Below are positions 7,411-16,025 of a stretch of 64,000 nt of DNA, in pieces; positions within the stretch are counted from its first letter, which is position 1; every line of letters begins with the position of its first letter. The notes under the pieces are model-generated. The model did not search any database. It had not been told where the DNA came from and saw nothing but the letters and a program-made list of their open reading frames with translations. The translations under genes and the position numbers were made by a program. Source of the DNA: Rufibacter sp. DG15C (GTDB taxonomy: Bacteria; Bacteroidota; Bacteroidia; Cytophagales; Hymenobacteraceae); assembly GCF_001577755.1 (NCBI RefSeq), contig NZ_CP010776.1, forward strand, positions 1,364,001 through 1,428,000. Direction: 5' to 3'.

Positions 7411-8130
7411 TTAGAGGGGCTTTACTTTGCCCATGCCCGTGTGCTGCACTTTAGGTGAGCCTTTGTAGCCCACGCTCATGATGCCAGAGGCGTCTACTTT
7501 CAGTTCTTTAGAAGCAAACACTTCGGCGTTGCCGGCGCCAGAGGCATCTAGGGCAAGGTATTGGGTCTTCAGCTCGGTGGCTTTAAGGTTGGTGGCGCCA
7601 GACACCTCTAGCGTCACGTTGTCTGCCGTACCGCGTAGGGTGATGTCAGAACCGCCAGACAAGTCAACTTTCAGATCTTTTAGGTCTAGGTCCATGTCTA
7701 AATGCATACCGCCGCTGGCATCCAGCTTGAGGGCAGTGCCTTTTAGCGGGTTGGTGGTAGAAAGCTTAATGCCGCCGTTCAGGTCCAGGGTCTTCAGGTC
7801 TTTGACCGTCACGTACAATTTCAAGCCCTTCGCCTTTCTGATGTTGACATTGTTCTTGGAGGCAACGTACAGAACGCCATCGGTTACCTTGGTCTCTATC
7901 AAAGGCAGAATGTTAGCGTCTCCTTCTATTTTCAGGCTTTCCTGGCCACCTTGGGTAAGGAAGACCTCATAGCCGCCGCTGATGTGGAGGCCTGTAAAAC
8001 CCTGCACGGCTCTGGTTTCTGATTTAATGGTTCCGTTGCCCTCTACGGTGTTGTGGTCTTGTGCCTGAGCGCAGGAAGCGATGCCAATAAAGGACATCAG
8101 AATCATTAGAAAAGTAGTCGTCTTTTTCAT
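7411..8130 (-). CDS. DUF2807 (GIN domain) secreted protein
   Basis: 239 residues. The N-terminal signal ends at IGIASC/AQA, which also fits a lipobox. The rest is a DUF2807 or putative auto-transporter head GIN domain: AVQGFTGLHISGGYEVFLTQG, followed by many short beta turns with Gly/Ser-Gly pairs (LDASGGMHLDMDL, VDLSGGSDITLRG, LEVSGATNLKATEL, LDASGAGNAEVF). This pattern forms a beta-helix-like adhesin head. These proteins are exported to the outer membrane or cell surface; their ligand is unknown. ATG 8130 is the only sensible start. Confidence 0.85.
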   Translation of the reverse strand: MKKTTTFLMILMSFIGIASCAQAQDHNTVEGNGTIKSETRAVQGFTGLHISGGYEVFLTQGGQESLKIEGDANILPLIETKVTDGVLYVASKNNVNIRKAKGLKLYVTVKDLKTLDLNGGIKLSTTNPLKGTALKLDASGGMHLDMDLDLKDLKVDLSGGSDITLRGTADNVTLEVSGATNLKATELKTQYLALDASGAGNAEVFASKELKVDASGIMSVGYKGSPKVQHTGMGKVKPL

Positions 8131-8222
8131 GGTATCTTAAGAGTAAAATTCTGTGAGGTTCTTTCCTGTATAGATGCAGGTTTTACCCAATGGTTGCACG
8201 GCTTCCCAGAAATTTATTCCCA

Positions 8223-9266
8223 CTAGAACATGGCGCTTACGCCCAGCCCCAGCAAACCAGTGAACAGGCCTACTATGCAGTACAAAAATACCAGCACAAA
8301 CATATTGAAGAAGGTGCGCAGGTAGCTTCTATGGAACACGCGCTTAAGGCCAAGGAAAAGATACACTGCTACCAACAGGTTAAACCAGGGCAGTAAATCA
8401 TAGGCGAAGTGCAGGTTTTCAATGATCATGTAGATAATGAACAGCAGAAACACAAAGCAGTGCAGGTGAATACTGAACATGAGGTGCTCCATGTAGTACC
8501 TCCGTGCTTTCAGGAAAACCAACTTGGTAAGCAACGCAAAGATGGGCATGAGCACGAACATGAGCACAGACCAGTACTTGAGCAGCTTAGTAATCAATTG
8601 TTCCTGAGGCAGCTTAACGATCTGGACGGCCTTGCGCATGGCAGACCGTGTGTACCAGTTAGGAGACAACCCGGCATCTCTAATTAAAGAATCAATGGAG
8701 GCTTGGGGCGCGAAATCTGAGACGGCTCCCATTCTCTCCAAATCAAAGGAGTCTGATTTCTTTACCTTTACCGTGGCCTTTTTGTTAAGCTTAGCCAGAG
8801 AATCTGCCCGCTGCACTTCCCTTACTTCGGCTAAAATACTATCACGCTGCAGCTTTGAGAGACTCAAATCCTCCATAAAACTCATGTCTGTGCTGCTCAC
8901 CTGCTGAGCAATGCTCCGGTTGGCTTTCTCGCTAGACACATGGCCCACGCGCATAGACAGCAGAAAGAAAAACACGAAGTTGATGAACACATACAGTCTG
9001 ATGGGAGGCACGTAGTCCATCCGGCGGCCCCTGTGGAACTCATTGGTGAGCTTGCCCGGGTAAAACAGCAGGTATTTGATGGTGGTCCAGAACTTGGTGT
9101 CGTAGTGGATGGTGCCTTCCAGCACCTCTAAGGCCACATGCTTGAAGGGGACGTTGAGGTCGTGGTTCTCCTGCCCACATTTGGGGCAGAAGTTATCTGG
9201 TTCGCCTTCTTGAAAGGCGTAATTGCAATTGGTACAGACCGGGTATTTGCGCCGATGTTTGGCCAT
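8223..9266 (-). CDS. DUF3667 membrane protein with N-terminal zinc ribbon
   Basis: 347 residues. Two CxxC pairs (CTNC and CPKC within the first 35 residues) form a zinc ribbon. The hallmark HYDTKFWTTIKYLLFYPGKL and EFHRGRRMDYVPPIRLYVFINF of DUF3667 follow, with a first membrane helix. A polar cytoplasmic or periplasmic insert (about 110-215) is followed by three or four more helices at the C-terminus, the last ending near the stop. The family is widespread in Bacteroidota and its role is unknown. Start at ATG 9266. Confidence 0.85.
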   Translation of the reverse strand: MAKHRRKYPVCTNCNYAFQEGEPDNFCPKCGQENHDLNVPFKHVALEVLEGTIHYDTKFWTTIKYLLFYPGKLTNEFHRGRRMDYVPPIRLYVFINFVFFFLLSMRVGHVSSEKANRSIAQQVSSTDMSFMEDLSLSKLQRDSILAEVREVQRADSLAKLNKKATVKVKKSDSFDLERMGAVSDFAPQASIDSLIRDAGLSPNWYTRSAMRKAVQIVKLPQEQLITKLLKYWSVLMFVLMPIFALLTKLVFLKARRYYMEHLMFSIHLHCFVFLLFIIYMIIENLHFAYDLLPWFNLLVAVYLFLGLKRVFHRSYLRTFFNMFVLVFLYCIVGLFTGLLGLGVSAMF

Positions 9267-9344
9267 GGAAAGAGAGACTTGCCAGAAGAATATATAACTA
9301 GAGCAATATATACTTTTTGCGCGTCACAAACTGAACCCTCATGG

Positions 9345-9382
9345 CGTTTTCGGCCTATTTTCCAGAAAACAGCCCAAAACCG
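9345..9382. repeat. Intergenic palindrome, copy 6
   Basis: Left arm CGTTTTCGGCCTATTTTC, right arm GAAAACAGCCCAAAACCG. The outer T-to-C change is compensated (CGG / CCG). Between two minus-strand genes. Confidence 0.85.
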
Positions 9383-9412
9383 AAGGCCCCTTGCCATAAC
9401 GATGCGGTTTGG

Positions 9413-9928
9413 TTACGTCCGGATGATGCCGTTGGGGCCTACGCCCACGCTCTGCCCGGGAGTGACGTTGGAGAAAAGGCGCCAGAACAGTTCTTCGCCC
9501 AGCACGCCTTGCTTGGGTTGAATATGGAGCACCACCCCGCGGCTTAAAGCAATGCGCACCTCGCCCTCTGGGGAGGCCTGCACCTGCCACACTTTCAACT
9601 CCTCTATTGGTCTGCGCACCAGGTCCTGCAGCTTGCGGTCGCGCAGGTTGGCGCCGGGCACCATTGGGTCAAAGTTGGGATCTGCCAAGGCCTGCGTGTC
9701 TCTGGGAATCTGGGCTTCTTGGTGGTCAACGGTGATTTTGCCGCCTTCCTCTACCTGCCAGAAGCAACTCACCTCCAGCGTCCAGGCACCCACGTCCAAA
9801 ATCAATCCGCTGCTGTTGGTCACGTGCGCCCGCCCGAAGTGGAAGTATTGCACATGCCCCAGCCGGGTGGTTTTGGTCAAGGGAAGTTCCAGCAGTTGCT
9901 GCCATTCAGGGAAGTTTTGCTCGCTCAT
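9413..9928 (-). CDS. Conserved-looking protein of unknown function
   Basis: 171 residues from ATG 9928 (MSEQNFPEWQ). An upstream in-frame ATG at 9973 is rejected because a strong -7 box (TACCTTTG, 9951-9958 on this strand) lies between the two. No signal peptide or membrane helix. Visible segments are LILDVGAWTLEVSCFWQVE, DPNFDPMVPGANLRDRKLQDL, EGEVRIALSRGVVLHI and a C-terminal PGQSVGVGPNGIIRT. I do not recognise the family. A cytoplasmic beta-rich fold is likely. Confidence 0.65.
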   Translation of the reverse strand: MSEQNFPEWQQLLELPLTKTTRLGHVQYFHFGRAHVTNSSGLILDVGAWTLEVSCFWQVEEGGKITVDHQEAQIPRDTQALADPNFDPMVPGANLRDRKLQDLVRRPIEELKVWQVQASPEGEVRIALSRGVVLHIQPKQGVLGEELFWRLFSNVTPGQSVGVGPNGIIRT

Positions 9929-9950
9929 AGTTAGCCTCACAGGTCTGCCC

Positions 9951-9958
9951 CAAAGGTA
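9951..9958 (-). promoter_or_regulatory. -7 promoter box of the 9413..9928 gene
   Basis: TACCTTTG on the minus strand, a full TAnnTTTG match, 22 nt before the ATG at 9928. Confidence 0.6.
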
Positions 9959-9985
9959 CAACAATCCAGACATTTGCGGTAAAGG

Positions 9986-10023
9986 CGTTTTCGGGCTGTT
10001 TTCTGGGAAAGAGGCTAAAAACG
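9986..10023. repeat. Intergenic palindrome, copy 7
   Basis: Left arm CGTTTTCGGGCTGTTTTC, right arm GAAAGAGGCTAAAAACG. It lies between two divergent genes (starts at 9928 minus and 10116 plus), so it cannot be a simple 3' terminator here. Confidence 0.85.
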
Positions 10024-10115
10024 GAATCTGCCAACTATCAACAAATACAATATATTAGCAGATAGAACCAGCACTTTCCCTCTTGAACCAGACTAGCAGC
10101 CTTTTAGAACCTGAC

Positions 10116-11612
10116 ATGGCAGAAACCTATCCAACCCTCCGGGAGAAACACGCGTGGGTAGGCAAGTACTTCAAATACGTGGTGTTGGCGGTGCTGGTAG
10201 TGGTTCCGTTGTTTGGATATCTTGGCACCTTGCCTATTAGGATGTGGGATGAGTCCAGGTTGGCCAACAACGCCTTTGAGATGTATGATACGGGGCATCT
10301 GCTGGTCACCACGTTTGAGTACAGCCCAGACCTGTGGAACACCAAACCGCCATTGTTGATCTGGCTGCAAGCAGGCCTCATGCACCTGCTAGGCGTGAAC
10401 GAATGGGCGGTTAGATTACCCTCTGCCGTGGCGGGTTTACTAACATGTGCACTGCTGTTCTTTTTCTCGCTCCGTTACCTGAAAAGCTTTTGGTTTGGAT
10501 TCATCGCCGTCCTGGTTTTAATCACGGCAGAGGGCTACGTCACCGAACATGGTACCCGCACCGGCGATTATGATGCGCTATTGACCTTGTTCACCACCCT
10601 GAGTGCCCTGGCCTTTTTTGCCTACTGTGAAACCAAGCGCACTAGATATCTCTACTGGGTGTTTGCAGCTACTGCTTTAGCAGTGTTGACTAAAAGCGTG
10701 GCTGGGGTTCTGTTTGTGCCAGCCCTGGGTCTTTATGGCATTCTTAGAGGTCAGGTACTCTCCTTGCTTAAGAACAAGCATTTCTATTTTGGCCTGCTAG
10801 GTTGTTTTGGCGTCATTGCCGGGTATTATCTACTAAGAGAGGCGTCAAGCCCGGGCTACTTACAGGCCATTTGGAACAATGAACTGGGCGGACGCTATCT
10901 GCAAGTCAACGAGAACCACACCGGCGACTTCTGGTTCTACTACTATGGCTTTTCAGAACTGAAACTCACGGCCTGGTACCTGCTGGTGCCGTGTGGCTTT
11001 GCAGTAGGTATGCTCTTGAAAAATGACCGTATGAACCGTTTAGCCTTGTTTTGTGCGCTGGTGACAGTTTGTTTTTTTCTGGTAATCTCCATTTCCAAGA
11101 CCAAGCTGCACTGGTATGACATTCCACTATATCCGTTTCTGGCCATGCTCATTGCTATGCTGGTTTTTACCGTTTTTGACTGGCTACGGCACTTGGAGTG
11201 GGCCAACCATACCATGCGCTACAACATCTGGCCCTTTGTGTTTCTGTTTGTGCTGGCCATCAATCCTTACCGCAAGACCTTAGATAGAACCTACACCCCC
11301 GAAGAAAACCCCGGCGACAAGGTGTTTTTTGACATCGGGTATTTCTTGAAAGACGCTTTAAAAGGAAAACAAGACATTACGGGCCACTCGCTGCTGTATG
11401 AGGGTTTCAACACGCACAACCTGTTCTATTTGTACGCGCTCCGGGACAAGGGCACGCGGCTAGACTTCCAGGATTGGACCAACCTTACACCCGGCGAACG
11501 GGTCATTGTGCCACAAGAGCACATCAAGCAGTACGTACGCGAGCATTATGACCATGAAGTTGTAGAAGAGATAGGCACCATCACCAAATTCAGGATTCAT
11601 GGAAGGAAATAA
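10116..11612 (+). CDS. GT39/ArnT-like membrane glycosyltransferase
   Basis: 498 residues from ATG 10116; a TTG at 10083 would add eleven residues. GT-C fold with about ten membrane helices. The first periplasmic loop has the acidic catalytic motif of the PMT/ArnT family (LPIRMWDESRLANNAFEM), and a second DYDALLTLF motif lies near residue 150. Such enzymes move a sugar from a polyprenyl-phosphate donor to lipid or protein in the periplasm. The next gene, a GT2 polyprenyl-phosphate glycosyltransferase, overlaps by 14 nt and would make that donor. This supports a two-gene envelope glycosylation unit. Confidence 0.88.
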   Translation: MAETYPTLREKHAWVGKYFKYVVLAVLVVVPLFGYLGTLPIRMWDESRLANNAFEMYDTGHLLVTTFEYSPDLWNTKPPLLIWLQAGLMHLLGVNEWAVRLPSAVAGLLTCALLFFFSLRYLKSFWFGFIAVLVLITAEGYVTEHGTRTGDYDALLTLFTTLSALAFFAYCETKRTRYLYWVFAATALAVLTKSVAGVLFVPALGLYGILRGQVLSLLKNKHFYFGLLGCFGVIAGYYLLREASSPGYLQAIWNNELGGRYLQVNENHTGDFWFYYYGFSELKLTAWYLLVPCGFAVGMLLKNDRMNRLALFCALVTVCFFLVISISKTKLHWYDIPLYPFLAMLIAMLVFTVFDWLRHLEWANHTMRYNIWPFVFLFVLAINPYRKTLDRTYTPEENPGDKVFFDIGYFLKDALKGKQDITGHSLLYEGFNTHNLFYLYALRDKGTRLDFQDWTNLTPGERVIVPQEHIKQYVREHYDHEVVEEIGTITKFRIHGRK

Positions 11613-12591
11613 TAATGTGGCTATTTCTGTCATTGTGCCTATTTATAATGAGGAGAAGAACCTTCCTGAACTGTACCGCCGCCTACAAGACACCCTGATT
11701 AGTTTAGACCTACCGTATGAATTGATTTTTGTGAACGATGGCAGCAAGGACAACTCGCTTTTGCACCTTCTCCGCTTGAGCCAGGAGGACAACTCTGTGT
11801 TCTACGTCAACTTCAGCCGGAACTTTGGGCACCAGATTGCCGTGATGGCGGGCTTGGATGCTTGCCGCGGTGCCTGTGCCGTCATTATAGACGGTGACCT
11901 GCAAGACCCGCCAGAACTCATTTCTGAATTGTACCAAAAGCACCAGGAGGGCCATGAGGTGGTCTACGCCAAGCGTGCCACCAGAAACGGCGATAGCTTC
12001 TTCAAGAAAGCCACCGCCAAGCTTTTTTACAGGCTCCTGCGTGCTTCCACGGCCACAGACATCCCGTTAGATACCGGCGACTTCCGGCTCATAGACCGCA
12101 AAGTGATTGATTATTTAAAGCAGATGCCGGAGCAGAATAAGTTTTTACGGGGTCAGATTGCCTGGCTGGGCTTTAGGCAGACGCACGTGCTCTTTGACCG
12201 GGACAGCCGAAAGCATGGTACGTCTGGGTATTCTTTAGGCAAGATGCTGCGCTTTGCCATGGATGGCATCACGGGTTTCTCAGATGCGCCGCTCCAATTT
12301 GTCACGCGCCTGGGCTTTACCATCTCGGCCTTGTCCTTCTTGATTATCCTGTATGCCGTCTACAGCCACTTTGTCCTGCACCGCACCATTACGGGATGGA
12401 CCTCGCTCATCATCAGCTCCATGTTTATTGGGGGCGTGCAGCTCATCTCGGTGGGCATCATTGGCGAATACGTGAGTCGCATCAACCGCAACGTCTTGAA
12501 CCGGCCGCTCTACATTGTACAAGGCTCCAACCTAAACCAAAAGGCGGCAACGGTGAACGGCAGAACCCAGGTCACAGCGGCACAATCCTAG
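11599..12591 (+). CDS. GT2 polyprenyl-phosphate glycosyltransferase (GtrB/DpmI-like)
   Basis: 330 residues. N-terminal GT-A domain with ISVIVPIYNEEKNLPELY, FVNDGSKDNS and the DxD-type motif IIDGDLQDPPE, then two C-terminal membrane helices (about 235-255 and 268-290) and the NRPLYIV end seen in GtrB and DPM1-like enzymes. It should transfer a sugar from a nucleotide donor to undecaprenyl phosphate on the cytoplasmic face, supplying the GT39 enzyme encoded just upstream. The ATG at 11599 overlaps the GT39 coding end, which suggests translational coupling. Confidence 0.93.
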   Translation: MEGNNNVAISVIVPIYNEEKNLPELYRRLQDTLISLDLPYELIFVNDGSKDNSLLHLLRLSQEDNSVFYVNFSRNFGHQIAVMAGLDACRGACAVIIDGDLQDPPELISELYQKHQEGHEVVYAKRATRNGDSFFKKATAKLFYRLLRASTATDIPLDTGDFRLIDRKVIDYLKQMPEQNKFLRGQIAWLGFRQTHVLFDRDSRKHGTSGYSLGKMLRFAMDGITGFSDAPLQFVTRLGFTISALSFLIILYAVYSHFVLHRTITGWTSLIISSMFIGGVQLISVGIIGEYVSRINRNVLNRPLYIVQGSNLNQKAATVNGRTQVTAAQS

Positions 12592-12595
12592 CAGT

Positions 12596-12633
12596 CGTTT
12601 TTGGCTTGGTTCCTGGGAAAGAGGCCAAAAATG
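12596..12633. repeat. Intergenic palindrome, copy 8
   Basis: Left arm CGTTTTTGGCTTGGTTCC, right arm GAAAGAGGCCAAAAATG, 5 nt after the GT2 stop codon; one outer pair lost. Confidence 0.85.
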
Positions 12634-12711
12634 ACTTTCCAGATGTTACGTTAAGGCTTACATTTACCGCGGCTTTCTCAGGAACTCGCCATTAAAAGTG
12701 TACCGCAATTT

Positions 12712-13329
12712 ATGACAACTAGAAGCGTGCATTACTTCTCTGGACTGGCCCTCACCGTGTTTATAGGGATGCACTTGTTCAATCATGTTTGGGCCCTCTT
12801 TGGGGCGCAGGCGCATATTGAGATGATGCACACGCTCCGGCTGGTGTATAGGAACAGAGTAGTAGAGTCTATTATACTGGGAGCAGTGCTGGTGCAGATA
12901 GTGTCTGGTAGTAAGCTGGTTGCGGCTAATAGAAAACGGGCAATGGCTGGTTTTGACAAGCTTCACCTCTGGACGGGGCTGTATCTGGCGGCGTTCTTAT
13001 TGATCCACGTAGGGGCTGTGCTCACGGGTAGGTTGCTGCTCAACCTGGACACTAACTTTTATTTTGGGGTGGCGGGCCTTAACTCCTTTCCTTTTAACCT
13101 GTTCTTTTTCCCATACTACGGGCTGGCCATGCTGGCATTCTTTGGGCATGTGGCGGCGGTGCACCAGAAGAAGATGACCCACGCCTTCCTGGGCCTTTCA
13201 CCCAACAGACAATCACGGCTCATCTTAGCTGCTGGGTTGTTACTGACGGTGGTGATTTTTTATAGCTTAACCAATGGCTTCAGGGGGGTGGCCATTCCAG
13301 CAGCCTACCATATGCTTATTGGGAAGTAA
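12712..13329 (+). CDS. Membrane protein with conserved-type His residues, cytochrome b-like
   Basis: 205 residues with five likely membrane helices. Histidines lie in or near helices: FIGMHLFNHVWALFG (helix 1), LHLWTGLYLAAFLLIHVGAV (helix 3) and FFGHVAAVHQKK (helix 4). The arrangement resembles the membrane anchors of succinate dehydrogenase or other di-haem cytochrome b proteins, so haem binding is possible. No flavoprotein or iron-sulfur subunit is adjacent. I call it a possible haem membrane protein with low certainty. Start ATG 12712. Confidence 0.6.
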   Translation: MTTRSVHYFSGLALTVFIGMHLFNHVWALFGAQAHIEMMHTLRLVYRNRVVESIILGAVLVQIVSGSKLVAANRKRAMAGFDKLHLWTGLYLAAFLLIHVGAVLTGRLLLNLDTNFYFGVAGLNSFPFNLFFFPYYGLAMLAFFGHVAAVHQKKMTHAFLGLSPNRQSRLILAAGLLLTVVIFYSLTNGFRGVAIPAAYHMLIGK

Positions 13330-13356
13330 GGATGGTTTTCCAATGCAGTGCCTTTT

Positions 13357-13599
13357 CTAGGACTTTTCTGGCTTGTCGTCTTGGTGCGGGAAATGATTCT
13401 TGCGCAGGTTCATGCCGTAGGTGTAATTGGTGGAGAGGATGACGTCATTGCAGTCAAAGTGCTTGATGACGCCGTCCTTCTGTAAGGCTACTACCCAGCA
13501 GGTATTCTGGTGCATGCCGTAGTCAATGATAAAAATGGCTTGTCCGGTTCCCAAAGGGGTTTCTACTAAGATAGTTGGCTTTAATTGCAAAATAGACAT
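13357..13599 (-). CDS. Small protein of unknown function
   Basis: 80 residues, beta-rich N-terminal part (LKPTILVETPLGTGQAIFIIDYG, TCWVVALQKDGVIKHFDCNDVIL) and a polar, charged end. No signal or membrane helix. The first half looks like a small barrel; I recognise no named family. It is convergent with the membrane protein at 12712 and divergent from the esterase at 13771. Confidence 0.6.
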   Translation of the reverse strand: MSILQLKPTILVETPLGTGQAIFIIDYGMHQNTCWVVALQKDGVIKHFDCNDVILSTNYTYGMNLRKNHFPHQDDKPEKS

Positions 13600-13770
13600 C
13601 TACACGAACGTTTAAGGTGGGGGTGCAGCAGTGCGCTTTCACTTCATGTTTCTAAAAACAGACATGCGTGGCACTTGTTTTGAAAAGTGCCTTCTACCTA
13701 GCGCAAGTGGTCTGCAAACTTGTGTATATTGGCTCTTAGTACCTGCTTTTGTCCATTACCCAAAGGTCCC

Positions 13771-14646
13771 ATGAGAGCCATCTTACTGTTCGCACTATTC
13801 ACTACCTCCTTAGTTGTTCCTTGCCTTTCTCAAACCAAAAAAGGCGGCAAATCCTCAGCAGTTAAGCCGTACGTAATTGGCGTGATTGAAGAGATACCAT
13901 CCAAGCAGTTAGGAGAGAACAGGACACTGAACATCTATTTGCCGGAAGGTTATAACGCCAAAGACACAGTCACCTACCCGGTCATCTACCTGCTAGACGG
14001 CTCCGCGGATGAGGACTTTCTGCACGTGGTGGGCTTGGTGCAATTCAATACGTTCCCTTGGATCAACCAACTGCCTAAGTCTATTGTGGTGGGCATTGCC
14101 AACATAGATAGGAGAAGGGATTTCACCTATCCCACCACCGTGGCCGCAGACCAAGGCCGGTACAAGACGGCTGGCCAGTCTGCCAAATTCATATCGTTCC
14201 TGGAGACCGAATTGCAACCGTTCATAGATCGTCACTACAAAACCACCAAGTCAAAAACTGTGATTGGCCAGTCCTTGGGCGGTTTGTTAGTCACCGAGGT
14301 CCTGTTCATGAAACCCACCCTGTTCAATAAGTACATTATCATCAGTCCAAGTATCTGGTGGGACAACGGCTCCCTGCTGGCGCAGACTTCGGTCGCTTTG
14401 CAGGAAAGTTTTAACCAGAAGACCGAGGTGTATATTGGAGTGGGCAAGGAAGGCTTGACGCCCAGTGACACGCCGCGCGTCATGGAAGTAGACGCCAACC
14501 TGCTCTATGAAAAACTGCGCGGCGCCAAGAACAACCAACTCACGGTCTATTTTGACTACCTGCCACAAGAAGACCACGCCACCATCACACACCAGGCCGT
14601 CTTCAACGCCTTCAGGTTGTTATATCCGCTGCCAGCAAAAAAATAA
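13771..14646 (+). CDS. Secreted alpha/beta hydrolase, esterase D/Fes-like (COG2819 type)
   Basis: 291 residues from ATG 13771 (MRAILLFAL); the frame extends upstream but the signal peptide begins here and ends near CLSQ. Motifs: NIYLPEGYNAKDTVTYPVIYLLDG, the nucleophile elbow IGQSLGGLLV, the SPSIWWDNG loop typical of enterobactin-esterase/esterase D relatives, and EDHATI with the catalytic His. It should hydrolyse an ester in the periplasm or outside; siderophore esters are one known substrate class for relatives, but no siderophore gene is nearby. Confidence 0.87.
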   Translation: MRAILLFALFTTSLVVPCLSQTKKGGKSSAVKPYVIGVIEEIPSKQLGENRTLNIYLPEGYNAKDTVTYPVIYLLDGSADEDFLHVVGLVQFNTFPWINQLPKSIVVGIANIDRRRDFTYPTTVAADQGRYKTAGQSAKFISFLETELQPFIDRHYKTTKSKTVIGQSLGGLLVTEVLFMKPTLFNKYIIISPSIWWDNGSLLAQTSVALQESFNQKTEVYIGVGKEGLTPSDTPRVMEVDANLLYEKLRGAKNNQLTVYFDYLPQEDHATITHQAVFNAFRLLYPLPAKK

Positions 14647-14730
14647 CAGGGGTGTCTTCTCATTTGTGGTGAGAAAGAGTATCTTCCAACAAGTATTTGC
14701 GCTTTAGGTTTATTCCATATTTCGTTTACC

Positions 14731-15366
14731 ATGGAGCCTTACCAAACCACTATCCATACCTGGAACAAGCTGGCTTCTCTTTATCAGGAGAAGTTCATGG
14801 ACGTGGGTTTGTATGACGACACCTATGACCGGTTCTGCCAGTTAGTGGGCAAGCCCAACGCGCGGGTGCTGGAACTAGGCTGTGGCCCCGGCAACATTAC
14901 CCGCTACCTGCTTGCTAAGCGACCTGACTTTGAGCTAGAGGCCACAGACGCAGCGCCCAACATGGTCCACCTGGCGCAAGCCAACAACCCAGATGCGCAA
15001 TGCTCTGTCTTGGACTGCCGAAACCTATCCCAGCTCATGCCAAGCTATGACGCCGTTGTGTGTGGCTTCTGCCTGCCGTACCTCTCGCCAGCCGACTGCC
15101 TGAAACTCATACAAGACAGCGCCTTACTGCTTACCTCTGGCGGAGTCCTCTACCTCAGTTTTATAGAAGACGATCCTCAGAAATCTGGCTATGAAACCAG
15201 TAACAACGGAGAGCACTCTTTGTACATTCATTACTACCAAACCCCTTACCTTTTAGACGTTCTTGAAGCCAACGGTTTTGAGCTGGCAGAGCGTTTCCAG
15301 AAATGCTATCCTGCTGGCAAAGAGGAACCGGCCACGCACACCATTCTTATAGCCCGAAGAAATTGA
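14731..15366 (+). CDS. Class I SAM-dependent methyltransferase
   Basis: 211 residues, cytoplasmic. The SAM-binding motif I is VLELGCGPGNITRYL, motif II FELEATDAAPNM, and motif IV VVCGFCLPYLSP. The early segment TWNKLASLYQEKFMDVGLYDDTYDRF is common in small-molecule methyltransferases of this type. The substrate is unknown. The gene stands alone on the plus strand with 84 nt before and 43 nt after. Confidence 0.87.
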   Translation: MEPYQTTIHTWNKLASLYQEKFMDVGLYDDTYDRFCQLVGKPNARVLELGCGPGNITRYLLAKRPDFELEATDAAPNMVHLAQANNPDAQCSVLDCRNLSQLMPSYDAVVCGFCLPYLSPADCLKLIQDSALLLTSGGVLYLSFIEDDPQKSGYETSNNGEHSLYIHYYQTPYLLDVLEANGFELAERFQKCYPAGKEEPATHTILIARRN

Positions 15367-15409
15367 TTTCAGAAGCCTTTTATTTTCTAAACCTATAACT
15401 CTTTGAACT

Positions 15410-15787
15410 ATGATCACTACCGCGCCCAAAGACATTGACAGCTACATTGCAGGGTTCCCAAAAGAGGTTCAAGGCCTTCTACAACAGATAAGGAGCCTTA
15501 TCCAAGAGAATGCTCCAGAGGCCACAGAATGCATAAAATACGGCATGCCCACCTTTGACCTGCACGGCAATCTGGTTCACTTCGCGGCTTTTGTGCATCA
15601 TATAGGCTTTTACTCTGTGCCAACCTTGCAAGAAGAATTTACAGCAGACTTGCAAGACTACAAGGTGGGCAATGGGTCTGTACAGTTCCCGTTACACCAA
15701 CCCCTGCCTACTGAGCTGATCACCAAGATTGTCAAGTATCGGGTACAGGAGAACCTGGCGGCGGTGAGTATTCTAGAAACTACCTAA
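15410..15787 (+). CDS. DUF1801 (YdhG-like) protein
   Basis: 125 residues. Opening DIDSYIAGFPKEVQGLLQQIRSLI and the core ATECIKYGMPTFDLHGNLVHFAAFVHHIGFYSVP are the DUF1801/YdhG pattern, a frataxin-like fold. Relatives have been linked to iron handling or are simply of unknown role. C-terminal helix has ELITKIVKYRVQENL. Its 3' end faces the blaR1-type gene across palindrome copy 9. Confidence 0.85.
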   Translation: MITTAPKDIDSYIAGFPKEVQGLLQQIRSLIQENAPEATECIKYGMPTFDLHGNLVHFAAFVHHIGFYSVPTLQEEFTADLQDYKVGNGSVQFPLHQPLPTELITKIVKYRVQENLAAVSILETT

Positions 15788-15922
15788 TCCTACGCTAACT
15801 GCCGGTTTTCTGAAAGCCAATTACTAGATGTAAAAAGGCATCTACGATCCTGAGGTCTACAGGCGCAGAACGGAGTATGGTGTGCAAAAAGTTTTTGCTT
15901 TAAGGCCCGCCATAGAAATATA

Positions 15923-15990
15923 AAAATCCCTGAGCAGCGTTTTTGGCCTGTTTCCTGGAAAGGAGGCCAAAAACGCTGCTCAGGGATTTT
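15923..15990. repeat. Intergenic palindrome, copy 9, with arms extended into the flanks
   Basis: The 38-nt core (15938-15975) is extended by AAATCCCTGAGCAG on the left and its exact complement on the right, giving arms of about 27 bp and ending in TTTT. It lies between convergent genes and looks like a working bidirectional terminator, unlike most copies, which lack a T-run after the stem. Confidence 0.9.
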
Positions 15991-16025
15991 CATTACAAGG
16001 CATAGCCTAATGCTATACCAATTGC

